DNA from: Deinococcus sp. AJ005
Lineage (GTDB): Bacteria > Deinococcota > Deinococci > Deinococcales > Deinococcaceae
Direction: 5' to 3'
Length of the DNA: 64,000 nucleotides
Assembly: GCF_009017495.1 (NCBI RefSeq)
Contig: NZ_CP044990.1
Coordinates: 1,755,001 to 1,819,000, forward strand
Under the pieces are notes generated by a model that was given only the letters and a program-made list of their open reading frames with translations, was not told where the DNA came from and made no database searches. Below, piece by piece: positions 22,789 through 32,725 of the stretch. Numbering within the stretch: the first letter of the stretch is position 1; each line of letters begins with the position of its first letter. The position numbers were made by a program, and so were the translations under genes.

Positions 22789-24597
22789 TCAGGGTTTGGA
22801 TGGAGAAAGAATCGCGGGGGTTACGGGCATGGGCACAGCCGTCACAGGTTTCAGGTCACGCACCGTCAGATCGGGCAGCCGCACGATGCCGCGTTCGGGC
22901 ACGGTGTCCACCCAGCGCTGGCCGCTGACGCGAACCTCGGTCTTGCCGGGAGGCAGCGCCGCGAAACCGTAGTAGCCGCTGCCGTCGGTCAGCGAGTAGG
23001 CCAGCACCTGACCATTTTGCAGGGCCTCCACGACACGGAATCCGGGAACGGGCGTGCCGGTGATGCGGCCCATCAGCCCGCGCGAGGTGGGCGGCTTTTC
23101 CTTCCACGGGGCGGGCGAGGCGAGGGCCGCGCCAGGGGCTGTCAGCAGTTTCTGAATGGTGTTCAGGCCCTGCGCGGTGGTTTCCTTCGCGCCGTACACG
23201 TCCAGCGTGGGGGTGCGGTAAGAGTAGCCCACCCAGCCCAGGCCCGCGCCCACGCTGCGCCCCGCCTGATCGGCGGTCACGGGCGCGCCGTTCAGGTACA
23301 TGGCGGTCCCGGCGGCCACGCCCGCGTTCAGGCCGTCGGGCCGCGCCCGCACACTGCCCGCGAAGGCGTTCCAGCCGTCGAACCACTGCCCCTGCTCGCC
23401 CACCGCGTCGCGTTTGTAATTCATCAGCACGTTCAGGTCCAGCAGTCCGCTCTGCATCCAGGTGGGCCAGTCCTGAAGCACGTCGCTGTAGGTGCGGGTG
23501 CGGCGGAAGGCTGGCATGTCGCCGGGCGCGGGCGGCTGGCTGTAGGTGATGGTGGCCGCCGTAATCCAGGCGTCCGGGCGCAGGGATTTGATCTCCAGCG
23601 CGATGCGCCGCACCACATTGGTCACCTGCTGGCGCTTCCAGTCCTGCCACACCGGATCAGTCACGGCAGGCGTGCCCGTGCGGCCTGTCTCGGCGCGGTA
23701 ACGGGATAGCACCTTGGGATCGTAGCCCCACACATCGCCGTCCGGGTAGCGGATGCGGTCCAGTTGCACGCCGTCTACGCCGTAGTTTTTAACCAGACTT
23801 ACCACACCCTGAATGGCGTACTCGGCGGCCTCGGGGATGCCCAGGTCCAGCCAGCCGTCGTTGCCCTCCTGCCAGGTGCCGTCGGGGCGGCGGGCCATCC
23901 ACGACGCCGCGCCGGAGTTCGGCCCATGCGTGCGCGAGATATGCGCGGGGTTGGTGTTGGGCGCAGCCGCGTTGGCGATGCCCGTCACCGCCACCCAGGC
24001 GATCACCCGAATGCCGCGCGCGTGGGCCAGCCGCACCGTGAGACCCAGCGGGTCCAGCCCCTTTTCCAGATCGGCGTCTGTCGCCCTGGGCACGCTGGCC
24101 TTGAGACACAGGCAGTCGGCGCGGCGAATGGCCTGCACGAACAGCGTATTGACGCCCATGCGCGCGGCGTCGTCCACCATCTGCGTGACCTGCGCCCTCG
24201 TCTTCAGGCCCGGCCCGAAGGCGTCCACCCACAGGCCCCGAACGCCACTGCCGACGGGTGGTCTGGGCGGCACGGGTAAAGGAATGATCGGCGCAGGCAC
24301 CACCGGCTGAGGCAGGGCGGGCATTGGCAGTTGCGGCACAGTTACTGGGGGCACAGGCACTGGGATCAAAACCGGCTCTGGTGCGGGTTGCACAGGTTCG
24401 GCGGACGGGGCCGGGATGGGCGTCGGCGGCAGCTCTGGCACGGGAATTGGCACAGGGTCTGACGGGGGGGCGGTGATCGGCACAGCGGGGACAGCGGGAA
24501 GATCACTGTCCTGCGCGCCGCCCGGACCACCCAGACCCGTTCCCAGGATGAGCGTGAGGGTCAGCAGCGCCGCGCGGCGGGAAAATGAAGGCGTCAT
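22789..24597 (-). CDS. Secreted GH10-like (DUF187) glycosyl hydrolase
   Basis: The protein has 602 residues. It has a signal peptide with a twin-arginine-like FSRRAALLT start, then a Pro/Val/Ile-rich linker (about 30-120). The catalytic region begins GVRGLWVDAFGPG and shows GVNTLFVQA, GIRVIAWVAV and GVDGVQLDRIRYP, the strand ends of the family TIM barrel. Members act on peptidoglycan glycan strands or polysaccharides at the cell surface. The C-terminal region (about 500-602) is a carboxypeptidase-regulatory-like beta domain. The ATG at 24597 is preferred because the signal peptide begins there. Confidence 0.82.
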   Translation of the reverse strand: MTPSFSRRAALLTLTLILGTGLGGPGGAQDSDLPAVPAVPITAPPSDPVPIPVPELPPTPIPAPSAEPVQPAPEPVLIPVPVPPVTVPQLPMPALPQPVVPAPIIPLPVPPRPPVGSGVRGLWVDAFGPGLKTRAQVTQMVDDAARMGVNTLFVQAIRRADCLCLKASVPRATDADLEKGLDPLGLTVRLAHARGIRVIAWVAVTGIANAAAPNTNPAHISRTHGPNSGAASWMARRPDGTWQEGNDGWLDLGIPEAAEYAIQGVVSLVKNYGVDGVQLDRIRYPDGDVWGYDPKVLSRYRAETGRTGTPAVTDPVWQDWKRQQVTNVVRRIALEIKSLRPDAWITAATITYSQPPAPGDMPAFRRTRTYSDVLQDWPTWMQSGLLDLNVLMNYKRDAVGEQGQWFDGWNAFAGSVRARPDGLNAGVAAGTAMYLNGAPVTADQAGRSVGAGLGWVGYSYRTPTLDVYGAKETTAQGLNTIQKLLTAPGAALASPAPWKEKPPTSRGLMGRITGTPVPGFRVVEALQNGQVLAYSLTDGSGYYGFAALPPGKTEVRVSGQRWVDTVPERGIVRLPDLTVRDLKPVTAVPMPVTPAILSPSKP

Positions 24598-24743
24598 GAT
24601 GTCGCCTTGCAGGCTAGCGCAGGTGGGCGCGGGGGAGGTGAAGACGGCTCTGTGCCTGCCCCACACCGGAGGAAACGCGCTTTAGCCCGGCCTCGAAATA
24701 TGTTAATCTCGCTGGCGCACCACCCATCCCCAGGAGGTTTTAC

Positions 24744-25199
24744 ATGAAGAAAATTGCACTGATAGCCCTGATCGGCACCCTCGCCCTCGCGTCCTGCGGC
24801 AAGAACACGGCCCCCGAAGTGACCGGCACCAGCAAGACCATCGCTTTCAAGGCCATGCTGCCCAACGACGCGGCCTACAAGGGATCGGCAGGCACCGCCA
24901 AGTACATCGATCTAAGCAGCGGCGACCGCGCCACCACCCTGACGGCCACCGGCCTGAAGGCCAACACCAAGTACCTGGCCCACTACCACACGATGGGCGC
25001 TGCCAGCACGACCGACGCCTGCGCGTCGAGCGGCGACGTTCTCAACGGCATGATCGGTGACGCCATGACGAGCGACGCCAACGGCGCCCTGACCCTCAAG
25101 GGCCTCCAGAACATCGCGGCCCTGAATGGTGCGGCGTACATCAACATCCACGAGGCCGCCGCCCTGAGCGTCGTGCCCCTGTGCGCCCCTCTGAAGTAA
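24744..25199 (+). CDS. Superoxide dismutase-like lipoprotein
   Basis: The protein has 151 residues. The lipobox LASC places the lipid-modified Cys18 just after a short signal peptide. The mature part has a Cu/Zn-SOD- or CHRD-like pattern: LAHYH (H80, H82), then a C93...C147 pair that could form a disulfide, and INIHEA (H136). Several SOD copper and zinc ligands are missing, so it may bind copper or act as a structural domain rather than dismutate superoxide. It has a strong AGGAGG site and is followed by a very strong terminator. Confidence 0.7.
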   Translation: MKKIALIALIGTLALASCGKNTAPEVTGTSKTIAFKAMLPNDAAYKGSAGTAKYIDLSSGDRATTLTATGLKANTKYLAHYHTMGAASTTDACASSGDVLNGMIGDAMTSDANGALTLKGLQNIAALNGAAYINIHEAAALSVVPLCAPLK

Positions 25200-25221
25200 T
25201 TGCAACAGAGGACCAACAGAA

Positions 25222-25253
25222 AGGAGCCGTCGAATCTGACGGCTCCTTTTTTT
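25222..25253 (+). terminator. Terminator of the lipoprotein gene
   Basis: Perfect 10-bp stem AGGAGCCGTC/GACGGCTCCT with a 6-nt loop, then a T7 tract. Confidence 0.92.
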
Positions 25254-25408
25254 GTGGCGACCTGGGCCGTACAGGAAGCCGCCAGTCTCCCCCTGACGAA
25301 GCTGGAAACCCGTGTGTGAGCGATCTGGCGACGGCTTCTCGCCCCAGTCCATCTCCAGCCCATGCCCCCGTGTCAGCTTTCTCACATCTCCCCCTTATTC
25401 TGCCGGGC

Positions 25409-26506
25409 ATGAATTCCCGCGCCGCCCTGCTGCTCTCCTTTTCCCTGCTGTTCGGCGTGGCCGGGGCCTATACCGTCAGGAAGGGCGACACCCTGTACTC
25501 GATTGCGCGGGCCAACAACACCAGCGTCAGTTCCATCGTCCGTCTGAACAGCCTGAAGGGCACGACGCTGGAAATCGGGCAGGAGTTGCGGATTCCCGGC
25601 GTGGCCCCCATATCCAGCGCGCCAGCCACCAGCAAGCCCGCCCTGCCTGCGCCACTGCCCGCCGAGCAACTCACGCCCACGTCCCCCACCTCCAGCATCT
25701 CTGGCGTGACCGTGCGCGTGCCGCAGAGCCTGCGGATGGGCGAGGCGTTCACCGTGCAACTGTCCGGCGCGCGGGCGGCCCAGGCCACCGTGCGTTTTCC
25801 CAGCGAGGTGGGCGAGGACGTGCGGATGCCCAACGAAGTTCTCAAGCCCATCGGCGCGGCGGGCGAGTACGTGGTGCTTGGCCGCGTGGTGCTGGGCAAG
25901 ACGACACCCGTGGTCTATGAAGTCAACCTGGGCGGCGAGCTGATCCGGGGGCGCATTCCGGTGGTGGGTCTGGACCAGCCGATCCAGCACCTGAACCTGC
26001 CCGCGCGCGTCAGCGCCGTCTTGCAGGACCCCGGCAAGGCCGCCGAGGACGCCGCCGTGGACAGGGCGTACATGTTGCGGACCCCGCAGGTCTGGACTAA
26101 ACCTTTTGCCCCCGCACTAGTAAAGGCCAAGGCCACCAGCAGCAGCTTCGGGCAGCCGCGCACCTACGTGGCCGGGGGCGAGGTGGCCTATCACTTCGGC
26201 ACCGACTACCCGGCTCCAGTGGGCACCCCGGTGCTGGCGGTCAACGACGGCAAGGTCATCCTGGCAGGCAAATACCCGGTGCGCGGCGGTCTGGTCCTGA
26301 TCGACCACGGCGCAGGCGTGACCAGCCTGTATTTCCACCAGAGCAAAATTGTGGTCAAGGCCGGGCAGACCGTCAAGCGCGGCCAGAAACTGGGCGAGGT
26401 AGGCACCACTGGCCTCAGCGCCGGGCCACACTTGCACCTGGAAATGCGGGTACGCGGCGAGGGGACCAATCCGGCGGGCTGGGTGGACCGCCTGTGGCCG
26501 CAGTAG
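25409..26506 (+). CDS. LysM-M23 peptidoglycan endopeptidase
   Basis: The protein has 365 residues. A signal peptide (about 1-20) is followed by one LysM domain (YTVRKGDTLYSIA... to about residue 65) that binds peptidoglycan, a linker, and a beta-rich middle region (about 100-215). The C-terminal M23 domain has HFGTDYP (His and Asp zinc ligands) and HLHLE (second His zinc ligand). It would cut peptide cross-links in the wall. The frame is open far upstream, across the preceding terminator. I chose the ATG at 25409 because it starts the signal peptide and TATTCT (25396-25401) is 7 nt before it. Confidence 0.9.
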   Translation: MNSRAALLLSFSLLFGVAGAYTVRKGDTLYSIARANNTSVSSIVRLNSLKGTTLEIGQELRIPGVAPISSAPATSKPALPAPLPAEQLTPTSPTSSISGVTVRVPQSLRMGEAFTVQLSGARAAQATVRFPSEVGEDVRMPNEVLKPIGAAGEYVVLGRVVLGKTTPVVYEVNLGGELIRGRIPVVGLDQPIQHLNLPARVSAVLQDPGKAAEDAAVDRAYMLRTPQVWTKPFAPALVKAKATSSSFGQPRTYVAGGEVAYHFGTDYPAPVGTPVLAVNDGKVILAGKYPVRGGLVLIDHGAGVTSLYFHQSKIVVKAGQTVKRGQKLGEVGTTGLSAGPHLHLEMRVRGEGTNPAGWVDRLWPQ

Positions 26507-26553
26507 GTTGTGGATTATGGGCACCGGGAAAATGAGCTGCTACTTTAAGCCCC

Positions 26554-26985
<432 letters not shown>

Positions 26986-27032
26986 GCGGGATGTGGTGGT
27001 AAACCTTCGCCCCGTCTCGCCCACCCGCTGAG

Positions 27033-27653
27033 ATGCCGACTGCCACCCATTTCCTGAGGCACCCGGACCCCCTGACCCGCGAAGTCGCGCAGGGCTATGC
27101 GGGCGGCGGCTTTCTGATGGACAACGGCGACGGCGTGCAGTGGTACAGCGTGCCGGGCCGCGCACTGGTGCCGCTGACAGAAGAGGCGGGCCTGCATGTA
27201 GCCCGCCGCTTGCGCCGGGAGCTGCCGCGTTTCGAGGTCCGCGTGGACACTGCGTTTGAGGACGTGCTGGAAGGCTGCCGGGGCCACCTGGCAGGAACGC
27301 CGGAGCGGGACGGCGAGTGGATCAGCCCGGAACTGACGGACCTGTATGGGCATCTGCATGAAACCGGGCTAGCCCATTCCTTTGAGGTCTGGCAGGACGG
27401 CAAGCTCGCCGGGGGCATCCTGGGCCTCGCGCTGGGCGGCGCGTTCATTGCCGAAAGCAAGTTTCACCGGGTCACCAACGCCAGTAAGGTGGCCGTGATC
27501 CGTCTGGCCGAGTATGTGCGGGCCAGAGGTTTCATTCTGCTAGACGCCCAGATTCAGAATCCACATCTGGAAACGCTGGGGGTTTACGAGGTGAGCGACG
27601 CAGAATACGCGCCGTTGCTGGCGGCGGCCCTGAAGGTGAGTGCCTCACTCTAA
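27033..27653 (+). CDS. aat: Leucyl/phenylalanyl-tRNA-protein transferase
   Basis: The protein has 206 residues. It adds Leu or Phe to proteins with N-terminal Arg or Lys, marking them for ClpS/ClpAP. The family core is clear: YAGGGFLMDN near the N-terminus, then GLAHSFEVWQDGKLAGG, GLALGGAFIAESKFH and FILLDAQIQNPHLETLG. It is slightly shorter than the E. coli enzyme (234) but lacks no visible core motif. Confidence 0.9.
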   Translation: MPTATHFLRHPDPLTREVAQGYAGGGFLMDNGDGVQWYSVPGRALVPLTEEAGLHVARRLRRELPRFEVRVDTAFEDVLEGCRGHLAGTPERDGEWISPELTDLYGHLHETGLAHSFEVWQDGKLAGGILGLALGGAFIAESKFHRVTNASKVAVIRLAEYVRARGFILLDAQIQNPHLETLGVYEVSDAEYAPLLAAALKVSASL

Positions 27654-27734
27654 AGGACCGCTGGACCGCGCCGTCATCTTCAACGGGCTAGATAAACCGC
27701 CCCCCGCCCGGCCCGCGCGGCTTACCCTGCGGGC

Positions 27735-29363
27735 ATGAGCGCCCCTGCTTCCGCCCCGACTGACCAGAATCCACAAGCGCAAGTGCTGCGCGTGCTGATC
27801 TGCGACGAGATGAACCCCGGCAACCTGGACCACGACGGCTTTCAGATCGATTACGAGGGCAACATGGACCGTGCCGAGACGCTGCGCCGCCTGCCCGAAT
27901 ACGACGCGCTGATCACGAGGAGCCGCACCAAGGTGGACCGTGAGCTGATCGACGCCGCCGGACCGCGCCTGAAGGTGATCGGACGCGGCGGCGTGGGCGT
28001 GGACAACATCGATCTGGACTATGCAAGCCTGCGCGGATTGCTGGTGCTGAACGCCCCGGAAAGCAACAACGTCTCGGCGGCGGAACTGGCCGTAATGCAC
28101 CTGATGGCGGCAGCGCGTGGCCTGACCCGCTCGGACCGCAAAACCCGCGCGGGCGAGTGGGACCGCAAATTCCTGGGTCTGGAGCTGAAGGACCGCACGC
28201 TGGGCATCGTCGGTCTGGGCCGGATTGGCAGCATGGTGGCGGACCGCGCACAGGGTCTGCGGATGAATGTGGTGGCCTATGATCCCTACGTGCCCGACAG
28301 CAAATTCGAGCGTCTGGGCGTGACCCGCGCCGCCACGCTGGACGAACTGCTGGCCCAGGTGGAGTTTTTGACCGTCCACACCCCGCTGACCGAGGAAACC
28401 ACGGGCATGGTGGGCGCACGCGAATTGGCGCTGATGAAACCCGACGCAATCGTGGTCAACGCGGCGCGCGGCGGCATCATCGAGGAACAGGCGCTGGTGG
28501 ACGCCCTGCACAGCGGGCACCTGTTCGGGGCCGGGGTGGACGTGTTCGTGGACGAGCCGCCCACCGCCGATCATATTTTCCTGGGTGCGCCGAATCTGGG
28601 GATCACTGCCCACCTGGGCGCGAACACCCGTGAGGCGCAGGAGCGCGTGGGCGCGGAGATCGTCTCGCGCGTGCTGGCCGCCTTGCAGGGCGACGTGAGC
28701 AAGGGCGCGGTGAACGCCCCGGCGCTGGACCCCAAGACGCTGGAGGCACTGGGCGGCTATCTGGATCTGGGCGAGAAGCTGGGCCGCATCCAGGGGCAAC
28801 TGCTGCCCGGCGCGTATGACATCGAAGTGACCTTCCGGGGTGAGTTTCCGGTAGACCCGGCCCCGGTGGTCTCCAGCGTGCTGGTGGGTTACCTGTCGGG
28901 CAGCACCGACGAAAGGCCCAACATGATCAACGCCCGTGCGCTGGCCAAGGAACGCGGCCTGAATCTGGCCGTGCGCGAGCAGACCGACAGCCCGGATTAC
29001 CAGACGGAAGTGATCGTGAAGGTCAGCACGCAGGGACCGGACAAGGCCCGCACCCGCACGGTGGGCGGCACGGTGTTTGGCCGCAGCCCGCGCCTGACCC
29101 GCCTGCGCGATTACCGCGTGGAACTGGAGCCGGAGGGCTACATTCTGATCGCCAGTAATCAGGACAAGCCTGGAGCAGTGGCGCAGCTCAGCACGCTCCT
29201 GGGAACGTGGGGCGTGAACATCGCCGGGATGGCACTGGGGCGCGCACAACGCGGTGGGGAGGCGCTGTTCACGTTGACGCTGGACGAGGGGCTGAGCGCC
29301 GAGCAATTGCGGGCGGTGCGTGATCTGGACGTGATTGACAGCGCCTATCTGGTGAAGGTGTAG
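27735..29363 (+). CDS. serA: D-3-phosphoglycerate dehydrogenase SerA
   Basis: The protein has 542 residues, the long type with an intervening (ASB) domain and C-terminal ACT domain. It catalyses the first step of serine synthesis. The NAD site is GLGRIGSMVA (around 158-167). The catalytic residues are in NAARGGIIEEQAL (Arg), VDVFVDEPP (Glu), and the His of TAHLGANTREAQ. The ACT domain from about residue 470 suggests feedback control by serine. TACCCT at 27723-27728 is 6 nt before the ATG (leaderless). Confidence 0.95.
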   Translation: MSAPASAPTDQNPQAQVLRVLICDEMNPGNLDHDGFQIDYEGNMDRAETLRRLPEYDALITRSRTKVDRELIDAAGPRLKVIGRGGVGVDNIDLDYASLRGLLVLNAPESNNVSAAELAVMHLMAAARGLTRSDRKTRAGEWDRKFLGLELKDRTLGIVGLGRIGSMVADRAQGLRMNVVAYDPYVPDSKFERLGVTRAATLDELLAQVEFLTVHTPLTEETTGMVGARELALMKPDAIVVNAARGGIIEEQALVDALHSGHLFGAGVDVFVDEPPTADHIFLGAPNLGITAHLGANTREAQERVGAEIVSRVLAALQGDVSKGAVNAPALDPKTLEALGGYLDLGEKLGRIQGQLLPGAYDIEVTFRGEFPVDPAPVVSSVLVGYLSGSTDERPNMINARALAKERGLNLAVREQTDSPDYQTEVIVKVSTQGPDKARTRTVGGTVFGRSPRLTRLRDYRVELEPEGYILIASNQDKPGAVAQLSTLLGTWGVNIAGMALGRAQRGGEALFTLTLDEGLSAEQLRAVRDLDVIDSAYLVKV

Positions 29364-29524
29364 GCATCTGGAGCAGGGCCATTTTTTTCAATCAAATGAC
29401 GGCCTGCCCGATGAACTCTCCCCCATCTGCCGCTTCGCCCCTCTGTGCCGTGTCATCAGCTTGATATGACGCACCCGCACCGGGACGCCCTGCCCGTCGC
29501 CTCTTTTACAAGGAATGAGGTTGA

Positions 29525-29559
29525 GGGGCAGGGCGAGCAGCGAACCCGCTCCCTGCCCC
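29525..29559. terminator. Hairpin between serA and the OYE-family gene
   Basis: GGGGCAGGG/CCCTGCCCC (9 bp) lies just beyond the 3' end of the minus-strand oxidoreductase gene and downstream of serA. It has no strong T tract. Confidence 0.5.
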
Positions 29560-29566
29560 CAGCCCG

Positions 29567-30652
29567 CTAATCCAGCCGATGGCCGCGCTGGTACTGCGGA
29601 ACGATTTCCACCTCCACATCCAGACGCTTCGCGGCAAACTGGGACCAGTGCGGATCACCCAGCAGGGGGCGGGCCAGCGCAATCAGGTCGGCGTCGCCGT
29701 CTTGCAGGATGCGCTCGGCCTGTTCCGGCGACTCGATCATGCCCACGGCCATCACGTCCATACCGGACACGGCCTTCTTGACGGCGGAGGCGAAGGGCAC
29801 CTGATAGCCGGGTTCAGGGGTGATCTGCTGCGCAGTGGTCAGGCCGCCGCTGCTGACGTCCAGCACGTCTACCCCGTGCCGGTAAAGCAGGCCCGCCAGT
29901 TTCACGGTCTGCTCCAGATCCCAGCCGCCCTCGGCCCAATCGGTGGCACTGAGGCGCACGAACAGCGGCTTGTGCATGGGCCAGCCGCCACGCACGGCCC
30001 GCACCACTTCCATCACGAAGCGCGTGCGGTTCTCGAAGGAGCCGCCGTAATCATCGGTGCGCGAGTTGGACAGCGGCGACAGGAACTGGTGCAGCAGGTA
30101 GCCGTGCGCGGCGTGGACCTCGATCACGTCAAAACCCGCCATTTCCGCACGCTGGGCGGCGGCCACGAAATCCTGGGTCACGCGCTCGATGTCGGCCACC
30201 GTCATGGCGCTGGGCGTGGGAAAGATCGGCGCGAAGGACTGCGTGTCCGGCCCGATCAACTCCCAGCCGCCGTACTCGTGCGGCACCGCGCCTTTGCCGC
30301 GCCACGGGGCGTAGGTGCTGGCCTTGCGCCCCGCGTGCGCCAGTTGAATCCCCACCAGCCTGCCGTGCGCGTGGATAAAGTCGGTCACGCGGCCCAGCGG
30401 TACGATGTGATCATCGGACCACAACCCCAGGTCCTCTGGGCTGATCCGGCCTTCCGGCGAGACGGCGGCGGCCTCGGTGAAGATCAGACCCGCCCCGGCC
30501 AGCGCAAACTGACCCAGGTGCACCAGATGAAAATCGTTGGCCAGACCATCATGCGCGCTGTACATGCACATGGGCGAGACGACGATGCGGTTGGGCAGCG
30601 TGAGGCGCTGAAGCTTGAGCGGCTGGAACAGCTTGGGGGCGTTATCGGGCAT
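29567..30652 (-). CDS. Old-yellow-enzyme family NADPH dehydrogenase (NamA/YqjM-type)
   Basis: The protein has 361 residues. An FMN-dependent ene-reductase of the YqjM class: LPNRIVVSPMCMYSA with the Cys of the YqjM-type flavin site, QLAHAGRK with the first active-site His, GFDVIEVHAAHGYLLHQFLSP with the second His pair, and a C-terminal VGMIESPEQAERILQ phosphate-binding segment. It reduces activated C=C bonds such as enones, nitroesters or quinones. TACATT at 30659-30664 is 6 nt before the ATG (leaderless). Confidence 0.93.
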   Translation of the reverse strand: MPDNAPKLFQPLKLQRLTLPNRIVVSPMCMYSAHDGLANDFHLVHLGQFALAGAGLIFTEAAAVSPEGRISPEDLGLWSDDHIVPLGRVTDFIHAHGRLVGIQLAHAGRKASTYAPWRGKGAVPHEYGGWELIGPDTQSFAPIFPTPSAMTVADIERVTQDFVAAAQRAEMAGFDVIEVHAAHGYLLHQFLSPLSNSRTDDYGGSFENRTRFVMEVVRAVRGGWPMHKPLFVRLSATDWAEGGWDLEQTVKLAGLLYRHGVDVLDVSSGGLTTAQQITPEPGYQVPFASAVKKAVSGMDVMAVGMIESPEQAERILQDGDADLIALARPLLGDPHWSQFAAKRLDVEVEIVPQYQRGHRLD

Positions 30653-30731
30653 CTGGACAATGTACTGGGACCGCGTAAGGTGCGCCAGATGGCCGATGCT
30701 TAGCCTCTGCCCATGCTTCAGAGTGGTAGAA

Positions 30732-31133
30732 ATGCAGATTCAGACCACACTGGAAGGAATCACGCCCGCCGCCCTGACCGGCTTTTTCGAAGGCTGGCCC
30801 AACCCGCCGACACTGGAAACGCTGTGGCGCATGCTGTCCGGCTCGTCCCACATGGCGCTGGCAGTGGAAGACGGACAGGTAATCGGATATGTGCAGGCCA
30901 TCAGCGACGGCGTGCTGAGCGCCTACATTCCGCTGCTGGAGGTCCAGGCGCAGTGGCGTGGACAGGGCGTCGCCTCGCGCCTGATGGAGAACCTGCTGGC
31001 GCAACTGGACGGTCTGTACATGATCGACACCGCCTGCGACGACGATCTGGTGCCCTTTTACGAGCGCTTCGGCATGATGCGCGGCAACTCTATGATCCGG
31101 CGCGACTACGCCCGTCAGAATGGGAACGGTTGA
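30732..31133 (+). CDS. GNAT family acetyltransferase
   Basis: The protein has 133 residues. Acetyl-CoA motif A is VQAQWRGQGVASRLMENLL (Q-x-x-G-x-G/A), followed by a VPFYERFGM strand-helix end. The substrate is unknown. The start is unclear: ATG 30732 gives the usual beta1 strand, and GTG 30723 is in frame just upstream. A TAGCCT hexamer at 30701-30706 is spaced for an ATG at 30713 that lies in a different, non-coding-looking frame. Confidence 0.82.
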   Translation: MQIQTTLEGITPAALTGFFEGWPNPPTLETLWRMLSGSSHMALAVEDGQVIGYVQAISDGVLSAYIPLLEVQAQWRGQGVASRLMENLLAQLDGLYMIDTACDDDLVPFYERFGMMRGNSMIRRDYARQNGNG

Positions 31134-31201
31134 GGCTGGTGGCGACGGAGGCCGCCTGAACTCACGCTGAGGTGCGGGTAGGGCCGCTATTCTGCGGAGG
31201 C

Positions 31202-32101
31202 ATGCTCAGTGTTCTCCCCTCCTCCGCTCCCTTCACCGTTCTGGCCCTCTATCAGTTTCGCAACGTGCCGGACCCTACCGCCCTGCGCGCCGAGCTGCTG
31301 CAACTGGGCGAAGGCTCCGGCCTGTGCGGCACGCTGATCGTCGCGTCAGAGGGCATCAACGGCACGGTGGCCGGAACGCGGGCGGCGGTTGACGAGCTGA
31401 GTGCCTTCCTCCAATCAGCGGGTTTTGACCGACTGGAAGCCAAGGAATCGCACAGCACCGGACAGCCCTTCAAACGCTTCAAGGTGCGCCTGAAATCCGA
31501 GATCGTGACGCTGGGCCTGCCCGTCGAACCCACTTCCCAGGCCGGGCAGTACGTGGAGGCGGGCGACTGGAACGCCCTGATCGCTGACCCGGATGTGGTG
31601 GTGGTGGACACCCGCAACCGCTACGAAGTCAGCGCCGGAACCTTTGAGGGGGCAGTCAACCCGCTAATCGACAGCTTCCGCGAGTTTCCCGCGTGGCTGG
31701 ACGCGCATGCCGACGAACTGGCGGGTAAACGCGTCGCCATGTTCTGCACCGGGGGCATTCGCTGCGAGAAAAGCACCAGCCTGCTGCGTGAGCGCGGCTT
31801 CACAGACGTATTGCACCTGCGCGGCGGCATCCTGAAGTATCTGGAGGATGTGCCGGAAGAGGACAGCCGCTGGAACGGCGAATGCTTTGTCTTTGATGGC
31901 CGCGTGACCGTGGGCCACGGCCTGCGCGAGGGCGGGGCCGCGATGTGCCACTCCTGCGGCTGGCCCCTGGGCGCGGATGAACGGGCGCACACGGCCTACG
32001 AGGAAGGCGTGAGTTGCCCGCAGTGTGTGGAGGCGACGACGGAGGCTCAGAAAGCGGCGTTCCGGGATCGGCAACGGATGTATGACGCGCAGCAAACCTA
32101 G
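31202..32101 (+). CDS. trhO: tRNA uridine-34 hydroxylase TrhO (rhodanese-like)
   Basis: The protein has 299 residues. TrhO makes 5-hydroxyuridine at the wobble base of tRNA using oxygen. The N-terminal acylphosphatase-like domain has SEGINGTVAGTR. The rhodanese domain has VVVDTRNRYEVSAGTFEGAVNP and the active-site loop MFCTGGIRCEKSTS. The C-terminal part has a CHSCGWPL...CPQC zinc-type cluster. TATTCT (31188-31193) and a GCGGAGG sequence both precede the ATG at 31202. The 3' end overlaps the DUF305 gene by 20 nt. Confidence 0.9.
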   Translation: MLSVLPSSAPFTVLALYQFRNVPDPTALRAELLQLGEGSGLCGTLIVASEGINGTVAGTRAAVDELSAFLQSAGFDRLEAKESHSTGQPFKRFKVRLKSEIVTLGLPVEPTSQAGQYVEAGDWNALIADPDVVVVDTRNRYEVSAGTFEGAVNPLIDSFREFPAWLDAHADELAGKRVAMFCTGGIRCEKSTSLLRERGFTDVLHLRGGILKYLEDVPEEDSRWNGECFVFDGRVTVGHGLREGGAAMCHSCGWPLGADERAHTAYEEGVSCPQCVEATTEAQKAAFRDRQRMYDAQQT

Positions 32102-32705
32102 ACCGCAACTGCTGGCCGCATTGGCGCTGGTTCTTTTTGCCGTGGGAGTGGGCGTTTTTCTGCTGCTGACTCCGAGAACCCCAACACCAACCATCAACAG
32201 CCCAGAAGTGACCTTCACGCGCGCGATGATCGCCCACCACGATCAGGCCATTACGCTGGCGGTGCTGATCCGAAAACGCAGCGCAGACCGCACCATTCGC
32301 TCGGCGGCGCTGGACATCCAACTGTCGCAGGAGGAGCAGATTCGCCAGATGCGCGGCTTTTTGACGGTCTGGAAGCAGTCCGACACCTTCGAGATGTCCG
32401 CCGATCACGCCCACAGTATGGGCATGGCGTCGGACGCGGAGCTGGTATCGCTGAGAACTCTGCCCGTGCTACAGGCCGAGATCAAATTTCTGCAACTGAT
32501 GACCCGCCACCATCAGGGCGCGTTGCGAATGATTCCGCCTGCGCTGGAGCCGGGGGTGTTGCCCCAGGTGCGCCACCTCGCCCGCCAGATGCAGGTTACG
32601 CAGGGCGGCGAGATTCGCTTTATGACTTCGCTATTGAAAGCGCGTGGGGCAGGGTTGCTGCCGTTGCCCGAAATGGAGATGGAGATGCCGGGGATGGGGC
32701 ATTGA
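32082..32705 (+). CDS. DUF305 membrane-anchored protein
   Basis: The protein has 207 residues. One N-terminal transmembrane helix (about 9-31) is followed by two copies of the ferritin-like DUF305 half: MIAHHDQAITLAV in the first and MTRHHQGALRMI in the second, each with a His pair. DUF305 proteins are often linked to copper or other metal handling. The C-terminus is Met/Glu-rich (LPEMEMEMPGMGH), a soft-metal-binding-like tail. The start lies inside trhO (20-nt overlap), so the two are co-transcribed. Confidence 0.85.
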   Translation: MTRSKPRPQLLAALALVLFAVGVGVFLLLTPRTPTPTINSPEVTFTRAMIAHHDQAITLAVLIRKRSADRTIRSAALDIQLSQEEQIRQMRGFLTVWKQSDTFEMSADHAHSMGMASDAELVSLRTLPVLQAEIKFLQLMTRHHQGALRMIPPALEPGVLPQVRHLARQMQVTQGGEIRFMTSLLKARGAGLLPLPEMEMEMPGMGH

Positions 32706-32725
32706 GGGGCAAGGGTGAGTGCAAC

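Noticed and set aside
27645..29306. 553-codon open frame on the minus strand
   Set aside because: Antisense shadow of serA, low-complexity His/Gln-rich translation.
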